From: Micrococcales bacterium KH10
Lineage (GTDB): Bacteria; Actinomycetota; Actinomycetes; Actinomycetales; Cellulomonadaceae
DNA: 64,000 bases
Reading direction: 5' to 3'
Assembly: GCA_900188465.1 (NCBI GenBank)
Contig: FZPE01000004.1
Coordinates: forward strand, 62,001-126,000
Shown: positions 44,467-53,400 of the stretch, in pieces
Layout of the letters: each line of letters opens with the position of its first letter
How positions within the stretch are numbered: the first letter of the stretch is position 1
Made by a program: the position numbers and the translations under genes
Notes under the pieces: model-generated
Told to the model about the DNA's origin: nothing
Databases searched by the model: none
What the model saw: the letters and a program-made list of their open reading frames with translations, nothing else

Positions 44467-45702
44467 TCAGCCCTTATTGTCTGTCTTTTGTGGTTTGCGC
44501 CTACCGGATGGCTTAAGCCGGCGTGCTGCCCGGTCCAACAACGTAGGTTGCTTACCTGCCGTGGCGGGTCGCTCCACTGGGACAGCGGGGGAGGTCTTCT
44601 TTTTCTTCTTCTTGCCACCTACGGGTGCAGGGGTGCCATCGGCTGGCACCGCCAAGCCGCCGGCAAAGACGACACCCATCGCTAACCGTGCTGCAACATC
44701 TGCCGGGACTGTAGCTTTTGATGGTGTCCCTGATTCTTCGCGACTAACCGGTAACTTGCGGAGCAGATCAAGGTCTCCCGTGACAGCAATCTCCTGCTTC
44801 AAGATGCCGTCAATGATCGTATTCGAGACCTCAGCCGCACGATCAATCGCCCACTGTGGCATGAGGACTTTCGCTTCGGAGGAATCCGGTTTCCGGTCTT
44901 TCAAGAAGCCGGAGGCACCACGTCCCACAATGCGCGCACGCGCGGCTCGTGACATATCAGTGTCTTGGAGCGCGACGTTGATATTACGAATGGCTTCTGC
45001 CTCACCGTAGGTCAAGGACCGGTTCGACAGTGACGAGTTCGCCGCTAGTGTTCCGTTCTTCAGGCCAAGAATATGCTCGAACGAACGCAGCACACTGCCA
45101 TGGTCACTGTCATCGACGACAACTGCGGTGACTCGATCAGCACCCACCTGTTTAACCCAACGCGCAGTCAGCTTGTCGTGGCGGTGCCGCCACCATAACG
45201 CTGACGACCCATCAGTATTAGCGAACGCGTCTTCTAACCACTCGTCCAAAGTCCGCGTGACGCCAGCTTGGACACGCTGCTGCCACAACGAAGGAAGTAT
45301 CTTAGCCAGTGGGCGTAACGTGACGACTATCTGGACTCGATCTGCATCAAACTGCTCGACCAACTTGCGAATATCGGCACCTTTGGCATGTGCCAGGAAC
45401 TCACTGCTGATTACTGTGCGTTGATCACGGATGCTGCGAGCTTCTTCAACGAGTACATTCCAGTTTTCGATCGCCGGCGGTGCATCACCATGGCGCGTGG
45501 ATTCCATGCCGAGGAATGCTCGTACCCCAACCCAAGGGTGGCGCTGCGCGCCAACTACATGCACGCCTTGATCGGCCATTTGATCCCGGCAGGTGTGGAA
45601 CGCCGACTGCAGTGAAGTCGTCCCAGTCTTCGAAGGGCCGATATGGACCACGTGGGACCGTTCTGGGACGAGCAACTCACTTCCCGATACGAACCGGACC
45701 AT
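44467..45702 (-). CDS. Sulfotransferase-family protein 3
   Basis: A 411-residue, most divergent of the intact copies. The phosphosulfate loop is HIGPSKTGTTSLQ and the 3'-phosphate segment is QIVVTLRPLAKILPSLWQQR. YPG...H region is replaced by VVGAQRHPWVGVRAFLG. ATG at 45702 is chosen because GGAAGGA lies five bases upstream; longer in-frame starts at 45735 and 45738 lack this. A lysine run (GKKKKKKTSP) near residue 375 and a basic C-terminus follow. First gene of the sulfotransferase operon, divergent from the frameshifted copy at 45861 with 158 bases between. Confidence 0.8.
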   Translation of the reverse strand: MVRFVSGSELLVPERSHVVHIGPSKTGTTSLQSAFHTCRDQMADQGVHVVGAQRHPWVGVRAFLGMESTRHGDAPPAIENWNVLVEEARSIRDQRTVISSEFLAHAKGADIRKLVEQFDADRVQIVVTLRPLAKILPSLWQQRVQAGVTRTLDEWLEDAFANTDGSSALWWRHRHDKLTARWVKQVGADRVTAVVVDDSDHGSVLRSFEHILGLKNGTLAANSSLSNRSLTYGEAEAIRNINVALQDTDMSRAARARIVGRGASGFLKDRKPDSSEAKVLMPQWAIDRAAEVSNTIIDGILKQEIAVTGDLDLLRKLPVSREESGTPSKATVPADVAARLAMGVVFAGGLAVPADGTPAPVGGKKKKKKTSPAVPVERPATAGKQPTLLDRAARRLKPSGRRKPQKTDNKG

Positions 45703-45860
45703 CGCATTCCTTCCATAGCCAGTAGGCAACTGCATCATTCTAGCCCGCAGATGACATCCCTGAGTGTGTGGAGTGTCCGGATTTGTGCACCTAGTGCGCA
45801 CGATCGGGTAGCGTGGATCGTTGATCCGCGGCGGCAGCGAGAAGGAACAGTGAGATCCGT

Positions 45861-47071
45861 ATGACAAAAGATTCCACCCCGGTGACCCCGATTGCTCCGG
45901 GTGCCGTTCTAGCACATGTCGGAATGCCCAAAACGGGCACAACCGCAATCCAGATGGCGTTGAGCGCTGTGCGCGACAAACTCGTCGCAAATGGTGTGGT
46001 TATCCCGGGAACCGGCATAACCACTCATCTGCTTCATTTGCCATTGCTGGGCGGGTGCACGGCTGGCGTGGAACTCTAGACGACGAGCCCAAGCAGGGTG
46101 ACGGTCCGTGGGATGCGTTGGTCGATGAAGTCCACAAGGCGTCAGATTCACGAGTGATCCTGAGCCACGAATACTTCGCTGAGTTGCCCGATGATCGAGT
46201 GCGCAAGTTTGTTGCCGACCTGGACCGGCCGGTGCATGTGGTGTTCACACTGCGCAACCAGGCTGCACTACTCAGTTCGAGTTGGCAGCAGACCCTCAAG
46301 GGGGGACAGCGCCGCACGTTCCCGGCATGGCTGCGCGAATCTCTGGGTGAGGGTTCGTCCAAAGGTCGCTTAGGTCGGCTCTGGCGTCGACTGCAACTAG
46401 CGGACCTCGTTGAAAAATGGGCGGAGGTTGTGGGGCCGGAGAACATCACGATTGTGGTGGTCGATAAGTCAGACCGGCAACGGCTCTATCGAACCTTTGA
46501 ACAACTGCTGGACCTGCCCGAAGGACTGTTGCCTGAGGACGGCGATGGTCAGACTTCGAATCGGTCGATGAGTGCAGTGGAGGCAGCATTCTTCCGGCGT
46601 GTCAATGAATCTATGGCAGAGACCGACGAACGCAGTCGTGACCTATTCATTAAGTTGTACCGACGCGGAGCGATTAACCGAGTCTTGGCGGAGCGCACGC
46701 CCGCAGCGGATGAGGCGCGACTGTTGCCGCCGCAGTGGGCGGTTGATCGAGTCGTCAAGTTGACCCAACGACAGGTGGAACGGATTCGAAAGTTGCCGGT
46801 CAACGTAGTTGGTGTCCTTGATGTGTTGAGCACCCCTGTCTCGGCTGACCCGCACGATGAGCCTGCTGAAGTCACCGAGGTTCCGATTGACCTCGCAGCG
46901 ATGGTGACGTCCGGGATGCTTGAGGCTGCTTACGGCGTGGAGAAGGAACGTCAGGAAACATCGCGCGCACGCAAGGTGAAGAAGGCGTTGAAATCCGTGA
47001 AACCAGCCGCGGTGCGGCCGACGGACTCCGTTAGCCGGCTTAAGGGCGCCATGGGGCGTAAGCCCCGCTGA
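45861..47071 (+). pseudogene. Sulfotransferase-family gene 4, disrupted by a single-base frameshift
   Basis: The reading frame from ATG 45861 encodes HVGMPKTGTTAIQ, then breaks near 45996-46001. In the frame from 46001 the sequence resumes YPGNRHNHSSASFAIAG, matching YPGARHNHARASHAIAG of sulfotransferase 1, then continues to 47071 with SRVILSHEYFAELP, HVVFTLRNQAALLSSSWQQ, WAEVVGPENITIVVVDKS. Joining the two parts needs one base more than is present, so one base appears to be deleted. Restored length would be about 403 residues, like the paralogues. It could be a real null allele, a sequencing error or a phase-variable site; there is no homopolymer run at the break. Confidence 0.85.
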
Positions 47072-47107
47072 GTGTAGATCCGGACCTGCCCCGGCCGTTC
47101 GTTGTTG

Positions 47108-47184
47108 TTCTCATCCTTGATGAGCGCAGGCGCAGCGCGTACCACCAGTGGTGCAAATCATTATCAGGATGAGAATGCTCTCAT
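47108..47184. promoter_or_regulatory. Nested inverted repeats upstream of the secreted repeat protein
   Basis: TTCTCATCCT (47108-47117) pairs with AGGATGAGAA (47166-47175), and the right arm overlaps a second inverted repeat, ATGAGA-ATGC-TCTCAT (47169-47184). They lie in the 164-base gap between 47071 and 47236. Could be a terminator/attenuator-like hairpin or an operator; motif evidence only. Confidence 0.35.
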
Positions 47185-47223
47185 AAAGGTTGGATTCGAT
47201 AGAAGTTGGTCTGACCTGCGGCG

Positions 47224-47229
47224 TAGTGT
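47224..47229 (+). promoter_or_regulatory. Candidate leaderless -10 box for the secreted repeat protein
   Basis: TAGTGT ends six bases before the ATG at 47236, and no Shine-Dalgarno is present between them. No good -35 box was seen, so this is weak. Confidence 0.28.
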
Positions 47230-47235
47230 GAGCCT

Positions 47236-49092
47236 ATGAACACATCAAGGTTGACGCTTAGAACTCCCAGCGGTCTCAGTGCGGTAAGTTCTCGTCATGG
47301 AATCTCGCTTGTCATCGCGTTTGTGGTTGCGGTCGCAGTGGCGATGAGCGGTCTGGCAACTGCGCCAGGCGCGTTCGCTGCATCATCGGCTTCAGTCACG
47401 ATCAAGGTGACCACACGATCGGGCACTGCAGCGCCCGGTCTCTATGTCGCGATCGGGGACAAAATCAAGAAGACCCGACTCGACGGCACCGCCAAGTTCA
47501 AGGGCCTGAAACCGGGCACCCGCGGTGTTGTGATCAGCGAAACTAAGGGATACATCACCACCGGATGGAAGTACGACACGAAGCTGCGACTGAGTGCGGG
47601 AAAGAATAGCGCGAAGACCATACGTGCAGCGCGGCTAAGCGTTATCCGCGGCAAGGTGACGCGTAACGGGAAAGCCGTGAAGAACGTACCTGTGACTGTC
47701 ACTATGACGGTTTCGGGCCGTAGTCGGGCCGCAACCACGGCCAAAGACGGCAGCTATGCCATCAGCATGGGGAAGCGAGCCCGCAAAGGCGACGATGCGC
47801 GGATCTCAGTAACGACGAAGCATGGAACCATCACTTATGCGCCAGGGGCCCTGCGGCAGTCCGAAGCGAAGGTACAAAAGTTGTCATGGACTCGCTCACA
47901 CACCGTAAACATCCGATTGCGTGAAGGGCCAAAGGGGTGGGTTGAAGGGCGCGTGAAGCAGGCTGACGGTAAGCCTGCTGGCGGAGCCACCGTCAGCCTT
48001 TATGAAGGAAGCTGGGATCCGCACGCACCATATGTCGATGACCGTCGTGTACGTACTACGACTGCCGATGCCAATGGCAAATACACGATCGGTGGTGTGG
48101 CACCGGGTTCTTATCAGGTAGTTGCTGCGGATTCCGGAGCCCGAGGTGTAGGACAGTCAGCTCCGCAGCGAGTTGCCGTGAAAGCGAAGAAGGTTAAAGC
48201 ACCGGCGGTGACGTTCCGCAAGACCGGGACAGTGAGGGTCCCGTTTATTGTGGCACCCAATAGTGGCGATGTTTCAGTTGGTCTGCTGGACGAGCGTGGC
48301 CGCCTGGTCGAGGCCCGTAGTGTTTACCTCCACAGTGAGCAGACCGAAGGATCCGCCACATTCTCATACGTTCCCGAGGGCACGTATCGGGCAACAATTG
48401 TTGGCACTGGTTTGGTAAGTAATAGCGTTGTACTGAACGGTGGCGAAGTTGTCACTTCGCAGACCATTACAACGCCGCAAACCACTGCCATCAGCGGCAA
48501 GGTGGTCCTCCCTGGTGGGCAAGGTGCTAGCGCCACCTTGACGTTTTTGGACTCGAACAAACTTCCTTCCACGTACTACGTAGGCTCAAGTAGCGGAGTG
48601 TTCTCTGTCAGAGGTTTTTACCCGGGAACATATAACGTGGCCGCGTGGAAATACTCCTCAGTCACCTTTGGATCGCGGAAGGGCAAACTCGTCCAGCGGG
48701 AACCGGTTAGTTTTACAGTCACTGCCGGATCCCCTGTCACTAATCTCGAGATTCCGCTCGAGTTGGGTGGCAAAGCAACCGGAAAGATTGCATATCCGGA
48801 CTCGAAGGAGCCTGTGAAGCGGCTTCGTGCCGTCGCGACGCGAGTGACACCTACAGGTGATGCAGCATTCGATGTAGTCGAAGTTAACGTCGACAAGAAG
48901 GGTAAGTACGCCTTTGACCGGCTGGTGAATGGTGTCGAGTACCTTCTGTCGTTCGTTGATGGCGACGGCGTGTATCGCACCACCTGGTACGGCGGGAAGA
49001 AGGGCAAGAAAACTGCCAAGAAGTCGAAGGTGATCGTTGCCAACGCCAAGACCACAACCAAGCTCGGCGTGACGACCCTGCGCACGAAGTAG
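47236..49092 (+). CDS. Secreted protein with carboxypeptidase-regulatory/Cna-B-like repeats
   Basis: A 618-residue protein. A hydrophobic signal segment spans about residues 24-45 (LVIAFVVAVAVAMSGLATAPG) with AFAASSA as a likely cleavage region. The rest consists of five or six beta-sandwich units with the hallmarks of CarboxypepD_reg or Cna-B folds: GTAKFKGLKPGTRGVVI, DGSYAISMGKRA, ANGKYTIGGVAPGSYQVVA, YVPEGTYRATIV, FSVRGFYPGTYNVAAWKY and KGKYAFDRLVNG. The repeats are Lys-rich. No LPxTG or membrane anchor is seen at the end (KLGVTTLRTK). It is probably an extracytoplasmic wall-associated protein; the partner is unknown. Confidence 0.85.
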   Translation: MNTSRLTLRTPSGLSAVSSRHGISLVIAFVVAVAVAMSGLATAPGAFAASSASVTIKVTTRSGTAAPGLYVAIGDKIKKTRLDGTAKFKGLKPGTRGVVISETKGYITTGWKYDTKLRLSAGKNSAKTIRAARLSVIRGKVTRNGKAVKNVPVTVTMTVSGRSRAATTAKDGSYAISMGKRARKGDDARISVTTKHGTITYAPGALRQSEAKVQKLSWTRSHTVNIRLREGPKGWVEGRVKQADGKPAGGATVSLYEGSWDPHAPYVDDRRVRTTTADANGKYTIGGVAPGSYQVVAADSGARGVGQSAPQRVAVKAKKVKAPAVTFRKTGTVRVPFIVAPNSGDVSVGLLDERGRLVEARSVYLHSEQTEGSATFSYVPEGTYRATIVGTGLVSNSVVLNGGEVVTSQTITTPQTTAISGKVVLPGGQGASATLTFLDSNKLPSTYYVGSSSGVFSVRGFYPGTYNVAAWKYSSVTFGSRKGKLVQREPVSFTVTAGSPVTNLEIPLELGGKATGKIAYPDSKEPVKRLRAVATRVTPTGDAAFDVVEVNVDKKGKYAFDRLVNGVEYLLSFVDGDGVYRTTWYGGKKGKKTAKKSKVIVANAKTTTKLGVTTLRTK

Positions 49093-49111
49093 TAGCCGTT
49101 CAGAACGGCTA
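49093..49111 (+). terminator. Hairpin directly after the secreted repeat protein gene
   Basis: TAGCCGTT (49093-49100) pairs perfectly with AACGGCTA (49104-49111), loop CAG, starting at the stop codon region. No T-run follows. It may help end transcription with the larger hairpin at 49153. Confidence 0.45.
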
Positions 49112-49152
49112 GCGGCACGGGCTGGTTCTTGAGCCAGAATGCTTCAGATGTG

Positions 49153-49208
49153 GACCGGTTACGGAAATGTGGACGGCAAATTTACGGGCCGCATTTCCGT
49201 AACCGGTC
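49153..49208. terminator. Perfect 17-base inverted repeat between convergent genes
   Basis: GACCGGTTACGGAAATG (49153-49169) is matched exactly by CATTTCCGTAACCGGTC (49192-49208), with a 22-base spacer and TTTATT following on the plus strand. It sits between the convergent genes ending at 49092 and 49233, so a bidirectional terminator is the simplest explanation; the length and perfection are more than a terminator needs. Confidence 0.68.
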
Positions 49209-49232
49209 TTTATTCGTATTGATGACGAGGCG

Positions 49233-50447
49233 TCACCGCGCGGCGGGCGAGGCAGAGGCAGCGACCGCAGGTGCAGTCCGCACCGGCGGCGGGAAGCCAG
49301 CAGCCGCCAGGCGGGCATCGAAGCCGGCTGCGTTGCCGCCGGGACTGAATGCGTGGCGCAAGGCGTGCTCGTTCAAGAAGGCTTCGAACACGCCCCAGCG
49401 GGCCTGGTGCCCCTGCTCGTAGCCGCTCCAATCGGCTTGACTAGCAAGCTCGTTCACGTGCACCCGCGGCGAGACATCAGTAATCAACTGGTAAGGCAGT
49501 TCGAAGAACTCAGCCAACTCCAGGGTGCGCGAATCGTGTGCCAGCAGCACCGCCGGGGTGCCTGCCAGCAGTGCCGCAATCGTGCCGTGAATCCGGGTGC
49601 CGAAGGCGAAGTCGTAGTGGGATAACTCGTCGAACCAAACTTTGGGGTCCAGGCAGAAAACCGTGCGATCCTCGCGAAACGCAAGGTGGTTCGGGCGCGT
49701 TGGCGCCCGCTTGCCGGCGCGTGGGAAGCGGTATGGTTCACCGAGCATGAGCGACAGGGTTTGGTGATCCTGCGCAAAATACGTCGCGTTCGGATGCCGG
49801 CGCAGCGTACGCGTCAGGATGGGGCCCATTTCGCGCACATAAGGCGACACGGTCACCGCAATTGGAGAATTGCGGTGTAGTTCCGGAACCGGTCGTAATG
49901 TAGGTAACTCCGGGCCGTCCCAAAACAGTGATGGGCAACCAATGATACGGATGTGCTCGTCCCCAAACCCCAAAGACGCCAAGTAATCCCGCGTGTACTC
50001 GCCACGCACCCCGATACTCGGCCCATTATCAAGGACTGCCGAAACGAACTTGCGCACCAATGGGGCAAGGGCGCGCGTCTTCGCTTTCGCCTCACCATCA
50101 AGAGGCGCCTGCGCGCCCACACCCAGCACCGTCACTGGCGCTTTCATCGCGCGGATCGCAGTGGTGAGCTGCTCTAGGTGGGAGGCGAATGCCGGGCGGA
50201 ACGCATTAGCTAATGGCAGCACATAGTGGTCGTAGTAACCCAGTTTTGACCGGTAGACATCGCGTCTGCGCGGCATCGAACGACCGGGCACGATCTTGAC
50301 ATCATGCCGACTCAATATTCGATGAGTTGCCTGCGCGAAGACCAGATTGCCGACATTGTTCGCAATCAGATTCTTACGCAGCACAGTGTGAGCATCAGCG
50401 GGCACGAAAGGGTCCCGCGGTGTGCGAAGCAGAATTCGAGCCGTCAT
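49233..50447 (-). CDS. Polysaccharide pyruvyl transferase family protein
   Basis: A 404-residue protein. Family features are NNVGNLVFAQATHRIL near the start, VLGVGAQAPL, SIGVRGEYTRDYLASLG, IGCPSLFW, ITVSPYVREMG-like (IAVTVSPYVREMG), YFAQDHQ, and FGTRIHGTIAALLAGTPAVLLAHDSRTLELAEFF, which is the conserved CsaB-type C-terminal block. Such enzymes add pyruvate ketals to polymer sugars in the cytosol, giving acidic groups and sites for S-layer-homology binding. It lies 43 bases after the large TagF-like gene and is the last of a four-gene minus-strand set. The C-terminus is Pro/Ala-rich. Confidence 0.88.
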   Translation of the reverse strand: MTARILLRTPRDPFVPADAHTVLRKNLIANNVGNLVFAQATHRILSRHDVKIVPGRSMPRRRDVYRSKLGYYDHYVLPLANAFRPAFASHLEQLTTAIRAMKAPVTVLGVGAQAPLDGEAKAKTRALAPLVRKFVSAVLDNGPSIGVRGEYTRDYLASLGFGDEHIRIIGCPSLFWDGPELPTLRPVPELHRNSPIAVTVSPYVREMGPILTRTLRRHPNATYFAQDHQTLSLMLGEPYRFPRAGKRAPTRPNHLAFREDRTVFCLDPKVWFDELSHYDFAFGTRIHGTIAALLAGTPAVLLAHDSRTLELAEFFELPYQLITDVSPRVHVNELASQADWSGYEQGHQARWGVFEAFLNEHALRHAFSPGGNAAGFDARLAAAGFPPPVRTAPAVAASASPAAR

Positions 50448-50490
50448 AAAAACTCACTCACTTACGGTGGGGCGCCATAGCGGCAACAAG

Positions 50491-53400
50491 TTAAGGCCGG
50501 CGACCAGCATCAATGATGGACCGGGCTGCGTTCAGGAAGTGATCGGCATAGCCCTCATTCGGGAAGTCCCCGAGGTAATACCGACGCATTTCCTGACGTT
50601 GTTCAGCCAGCGAATCTGACTCAAGCAATTCGTTCAACCGTTCGTCAAGGCCACTGAGGTCGCCTGGAATAACGTACCCGGCGCGTGCCGCAGGCACTTC
50701 CTCGGTCAACTCGTCAATCGAACGCCCCATCGCCATCACGGCGAATGGCTTAGCCGACTGCAGATAGTCCGAGATCACAGCGGAAATGTCGCAGATCATG
50801 GCATCGGACTCATTGAAGCACTCCACCAAGGACATGGCCTCTTCAGCCTGCTCGCCCCAGATATGACCGCGGCCCGATGAGCGGGCGTCCTGAGCCAGAA
50901 TGCGCTGCACCCGGTCAATGAAGGTACGTCCTTCGACCTGGTTGTAGTTCAGCGGGTGCGCTCGGAAGATCACACGCACATCGCGTTTCAGCAGCCGGGT
51001 AATAAGTTCTTCAGACACCGGCAGGGAGTACACATCCGTGTCGGAGTACGGTCCTACCCAGGTCGGGGCGTACAAGACCGTGGGACGAGTTTGCCCTGCG
51101 CGGTCAGTGCGAAGCGGTGCGATGTGCTCCACCTGCGGCCGTCCGGTGATCACGAACTTCTCGCGCGGGATGTTCACCCCATGGCGCTCGTAGCGATCGA
51201 TACCGGCTTGACCCGCACTGAAGATCTTGTTGTAGATCGCGTGAACCGGGTTGTAGCAGGCGGGCTTTTCCGAGTCGCCGTGGTTCAGCCAGATATTGAC
51301 CAGCTCCGCACGCTCAACCATGTGCGTGTTGCGGGTCGCATTGTTGACGTAGAACACGGTGGACAGCGAAGGCACATCGACCTCGTCCAAAGACCGCAAT
51401 GTCGGGCGCAGCACCACAGGGGCACTGGTCATTGTGGCCATCACCTGCAACATCGCGGGGGCTCTCACCACCACGATGTAAGGCCGGTCGATACGGTCGA
51501 AGTACTCCGCCCACATCCCGTACTGGTAGTTGGCGCCGTTATTGGCCCCGAAGTACACCTCGAACTGGGGCCCGTACGCTTCGATCAGATTCGAGAGTTG
51601 CTCTCCGTCGCGTGCTGATCGCCAGGACTGCACCAGACCAAGGACAAAGGTGGCGGCCACCAAAGCCGCGGTTGCCGCTGCCAAGATGTACAGCACAGTG
51701 ATCCACCAGTTATCTGGGCTGGGGGATACGACAGCGATGACCGTCACCCATCCGACCAGAGCCAGAGCGACCAGACCTGCCACTGCCAGGATCATGGGTG
51801 CATGCTGCGGTGAAACCCGAATACCAGGAAGGTGGTCGGCAAAGACACCGCGATACTGCAGCAGGAACCCGGCGGCAGCGATGGCAGCGACGATGGTCGG
51901 CAGTCCGACAATGACCAGCCACAGGGCGGTATCGGTGAGCCCGGTGCCCGCAGCGGCCGACAGGCCTATCCCGATCGCAAGCGCGAGCCAGGGCGCCTTC
52001 TCGTTGCCATAGACCGTTCGGATGCGAATCTCGGCCCGGATGCGACGGCGAATCAATGCCACTCCAGCGATCAGAGCCGCGACCAGTGTGCCCGCTGCCC
52101 ATACCCAATGAGGTGAGATCACCGCGATCAGTGCCAGCAGTACAACAGGGAACGCCCGAGTCAAGGTGCGCACTGTCTGAGTGCGCGAAGCGGCCCGAGT
52201 CAGCCGGATTGCCTCAGCGAAAACGCCGGTGCCGGCGACCGCAGCATCATTGTCTCCGGCCATGTCGAGCATTTCCTCGGTGCCCACCGCGCCCTCGCCA
52301 GCCGATTCAGAACCGTCGTCACTGCTATGACGGTCTTGCGTGCCCAGCTTCTTGGCGCGCTGACCGTCTTCAGCGGCGTCCCGTACGGCCTGTACGAAGT
52401 GCTCACCATAGCCTTCGGCCGCGAATTCGCCCAGATAGTATGACCGCGTCGCCCAGCGCTGGTCGCGCAGCGGATCGTCGCCGAGAAGATCATCCAAGAC
52501 GTCATCGAGGTTCGACAGTTCTGGGTCGAGTACGTACGCGCCCTTGGCCACCGGATAGTGCTCGATGAACTGATCGACAGGTTCGCTCACGTCCACCATG
52601 GCGAACGGCTTGCCGGAATAGAGGTAATCCGAGACCACTGACGAGACGTCTGAGACCATGGCGTCGGAGCGGTTCATGCAGTCCAGCACCGTCCAGGTGC
52701 GCTCGGCGACCTCACCGTAGACATGCTCGGTACCGCCACTGGCCTTGTCGGCTGCGAGCACCGCTTGGATGCGGGAGATAAGCGCGGCGTCTTCGGGGAA
52801 GTCGTAGCTAAACGGGTGCGGACGGAAGATCACTCGGGCCCCGCGTGCCACCAAGGCCGAGACGATCTTCTCGCCCACCGGCAACGATTGGAAAGCAGTC
52901 GCACCCACGTGACCGCGCCAGGTCGGTGCGTACAGGACGGTCGGTTTCTCCAGCGGAGCTGGAGCCGACTCGACCACATCGATGTCGGTGACCTGCGGGC
53001 GTCCGACGATGACGAACTTCTCTCGCGCGATCTGCACACCGTGCGCCGGATACCGGTCGATAGCAGCCTGCCCGGCAGCGAAGACCCGGTCGTACATCGC
53101 GTGAGTGGGGTTATACGACGGCGGCTTGTCCGAGTCACCGTGGCCCAGGTACACGTGGATGATCTGGCTGTGACGCACCATCGCGTTGTTACCAGACGAT
53201 GCGTTGACATAGAACACGGCGCCCAAGGATGGCGTGAGGAGCGCCTCCAGGCTGCGCTGCGCTCGCAGCATCACTACGGGGGCTTCGGTGATTCCGGCCA
53301 GCGGTGCGGCCGCTTCAGGGGTACGGGCGACCACCAGGAATCGTTTGCCGGACTGCGCGAGATAGGGCAGCCACATGGTGATCTGGTAGCTGGCGTCATC

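Noticed and set aside
44575-44625. The lysine-coding A/G-rich run in sulfotransferase 3 as a frameshift site
   Set aside because: The frame is intact on both sides and the run is in a disordered tail, so there is no sign of a shift.
45703-45860. A clear promoter for the divergent sulfotransferase genes
   Set aside because: The best hexamers (TTGTGC at 45783 and TAGCGT at 45809) are 20 bases apart, too far for a convincing promoter.
45861-46079. Short protein with a P-loop as a separate small gene
   Set aside because: The homology continues in the other frame without a gap, so it is the front part of a frameshifted sulfotransferase.
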